Under the pieces are notes generated by a model, which saw only the letters and a program-made list of their open reading frames with translations, had not been told where the DNA came from and did no database searches. The position numbers were made by a program, and so were the translations under genes. A stretch of DNA of 64,000 bases from Chengkuizengella sp. SCS-71B (lineage in GTDB: Bacteria; Bacillota; Bacilli; Paenibacillales; KCTC-33759). The stretch lies in the NCBI RefSeq assembly GCF_040100845.1, contig NZ_JAZHSH010000001.1, forward strand, positions 682,001 to 746,000, read 5' to 3'. Below, one piece after another: positions 63,362 to 64,000 of the stretch (position 1 is its first letter; the number at the start of each line of letters is the position of its first letter).

Positions 63362-64000
63362 ATGGAGATTTTTGTACAATCCAATGAATGGGTTAGAAAA
63401 ATGTTTGAATCACGGTATACCATTTCTGAAACGATTAATAAAAATACAGATATCGTTGTAGTAGTTCGCTCGAATGAGCAGGACCCTAAAATTGTAAATG
63501 AAATTATTCAACAAACAGATGGAATAGTTCCGCTCTTTGTTATGACTGGAGCCGAAGATCAACTCGGAAAAGCATATGAAGAAACTGCGATGATAGCAGG
63601 TGTGCCTTCCGATTATATTATTAATGGGACAGATTGGAGAATGTCTAATGTGAAGGATATGTTAGAAGGGATCGAAAATCACCCTATACTGCCTGACCCA
63701 AAAGTATTTATGGAACATGAATCAATAAACATGGTTGAAGAAAATAAAAGTATTTCTGATATTTCAATAGAGCATTTGGATTTTCAAAATGTCTCAGCTT
63801 CTCAGATAGTTTCTATTGTTGGTTTTAATGGGGGAGTAGGTTTATCCACGGTAGCTACTTCTCTTTCTGCCTTTTATCATTCACGTGCACTAGCTACTAG
63901 AATTATAGATTTATCCTTTAGTTTTGACACTGCCCCACATTTTAACATGCAAAAAGAACAAGGGTTTCATGTTTCACCCTTTGGAGAAATTGCCTGCACT
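63362..64000 (+). CDS. TadZ/CpaE-like pilus assembly ATPase, partial
   Basis: The 213 codons present run off the right edge. A receiver-like N-terminal region (MEIFVQSNEWVRKMFESRYT to about 130) leads to a MinD/ParA-type ATPase beginning IVSIVGFNGGVGLSTVATSL. The Walker A GFNGGVGLST (154-163) lacks the signature lysine and has Leu where KGGxGKT has the catalytic Lys. Similar decay is known in TadZ proteins that act as polar organisers. GAGAGGATGATAAG precedes the ATG. CpaF, TadB and TadC should follow. Confidence 0.75.
   Translation, partial: MEIFVQSNEWVRKMFESRYTISETINKNTDIVVVVRSNEQDPKIVNEIIQQTDGIVPLFVMTGAEDQLGKAYEETAMIAGVPSDYIINGTDWRMSNVKDMLEGIENHPILPDPKVFMEHESINMVEENKSISDISIEHLDFQNVSASQIVSIVGFNGGVGLSTVATSLSAFYHSRALATRIIDLSFSFDTAPHFNMQKEQGFHVSPFGEIACT

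Noticed and set aside
1-64000. CRISPR array, intact insertion sequence or prophage
   Set aside because: No regular spaced repeats, transposase, integrase or phage structural gene is visible.

Overview
The window is AT-rich, low-GC Gram-positive chromosome from an endospore-forming member of the Bacillales. Spore genes include a Tgl-type transglutaminase, a CotA-like laccase, a GerPA/GerPF-family protein and YjcZ-type micro-proteins. An SLH-anchored S-layer-type protein and a Tad/Flp pilus-type ATPase point towards the Paenibacillaceae; the family placement is inference, as no rRNA gene is present.

Layout. 0-9.8 kb is accessory DNA. It holds a decayed SLH/FN3 gene, small orphan genes (two Nudix hydrolases, a histidine phosphatase, three small lipoprotein or membrane proteins, a GNAT remnant, an atypical SDR, DHFR, a P-loop kinase-like protein, a 2'-5' RNA ligase) and the C-terminal stump of an MFS pump. 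Copies of a short repeat beginning GATCTTCCACAA follow many of these genes. 9.8-15.3 kb holds a sensorless chemotaxis receptor, an aldo/keto reductase divergent from a TetR regulator, an FAH-family enzyme and an alpha/beta hydrolase. 15.4-20.1 kb is an apparent zinc-responsive cluster: a near-consensus Zur box, type 2 IPP isomerase, a ZnuC-type ATPase and ZnuB-type permease, then an ABC exporter. 20.3-29.2 kb is rich in spore and surface genes: Tgl, two small proteins sharing a YjcZ-like membrane segment, a low-MW phosphatase, a molybdopterin oxidoreductase, a Gfo/Idh protein, the laccase and the SLH protein. 29.3-38.8 kb carries the 5-oxoprolinase operon pxpBCA, an alanyl-tRNA editing protein, an arylamine N-acetyltransferase, a MerR-TipAS regulator, a second aldo/keto reductase and a flavin monooxygenase.

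38.9-53.5 kb is mostly core genome: tRNA-Pro, tRNA-Gly, a T-box leader with pheST, zapA, a free-standing CuA lipoprotein divergent from a methionine-rich repeat protein, an SMP-30 lactonase, a GerP protein, mutS2, a DUF350 membrane protein and cysteine synthase. 53.5-61.2 kb carries a TrkH/KtrB transporter, an alaR-alaT-like pair, an orphan PlcR/Rgg-like regulator, a CPA antiporter with an RCK domain and the manganese pyrophosphatase.

61.2-64 kb is the most unusual segment. A double-HTH sigma-like protein and a NusG paralogue with only the NGN domain lie ahead of a terminator, a 28-residue membrane peptide and a TadZ/CpaE-like ATPase with a degenerate Walker A. Two copies of a 20-bp palindrome (19/20 identical) bracket the module. 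It looks like a dedicated transcription-elongation switch for a pilus operon that continues past the window edge.
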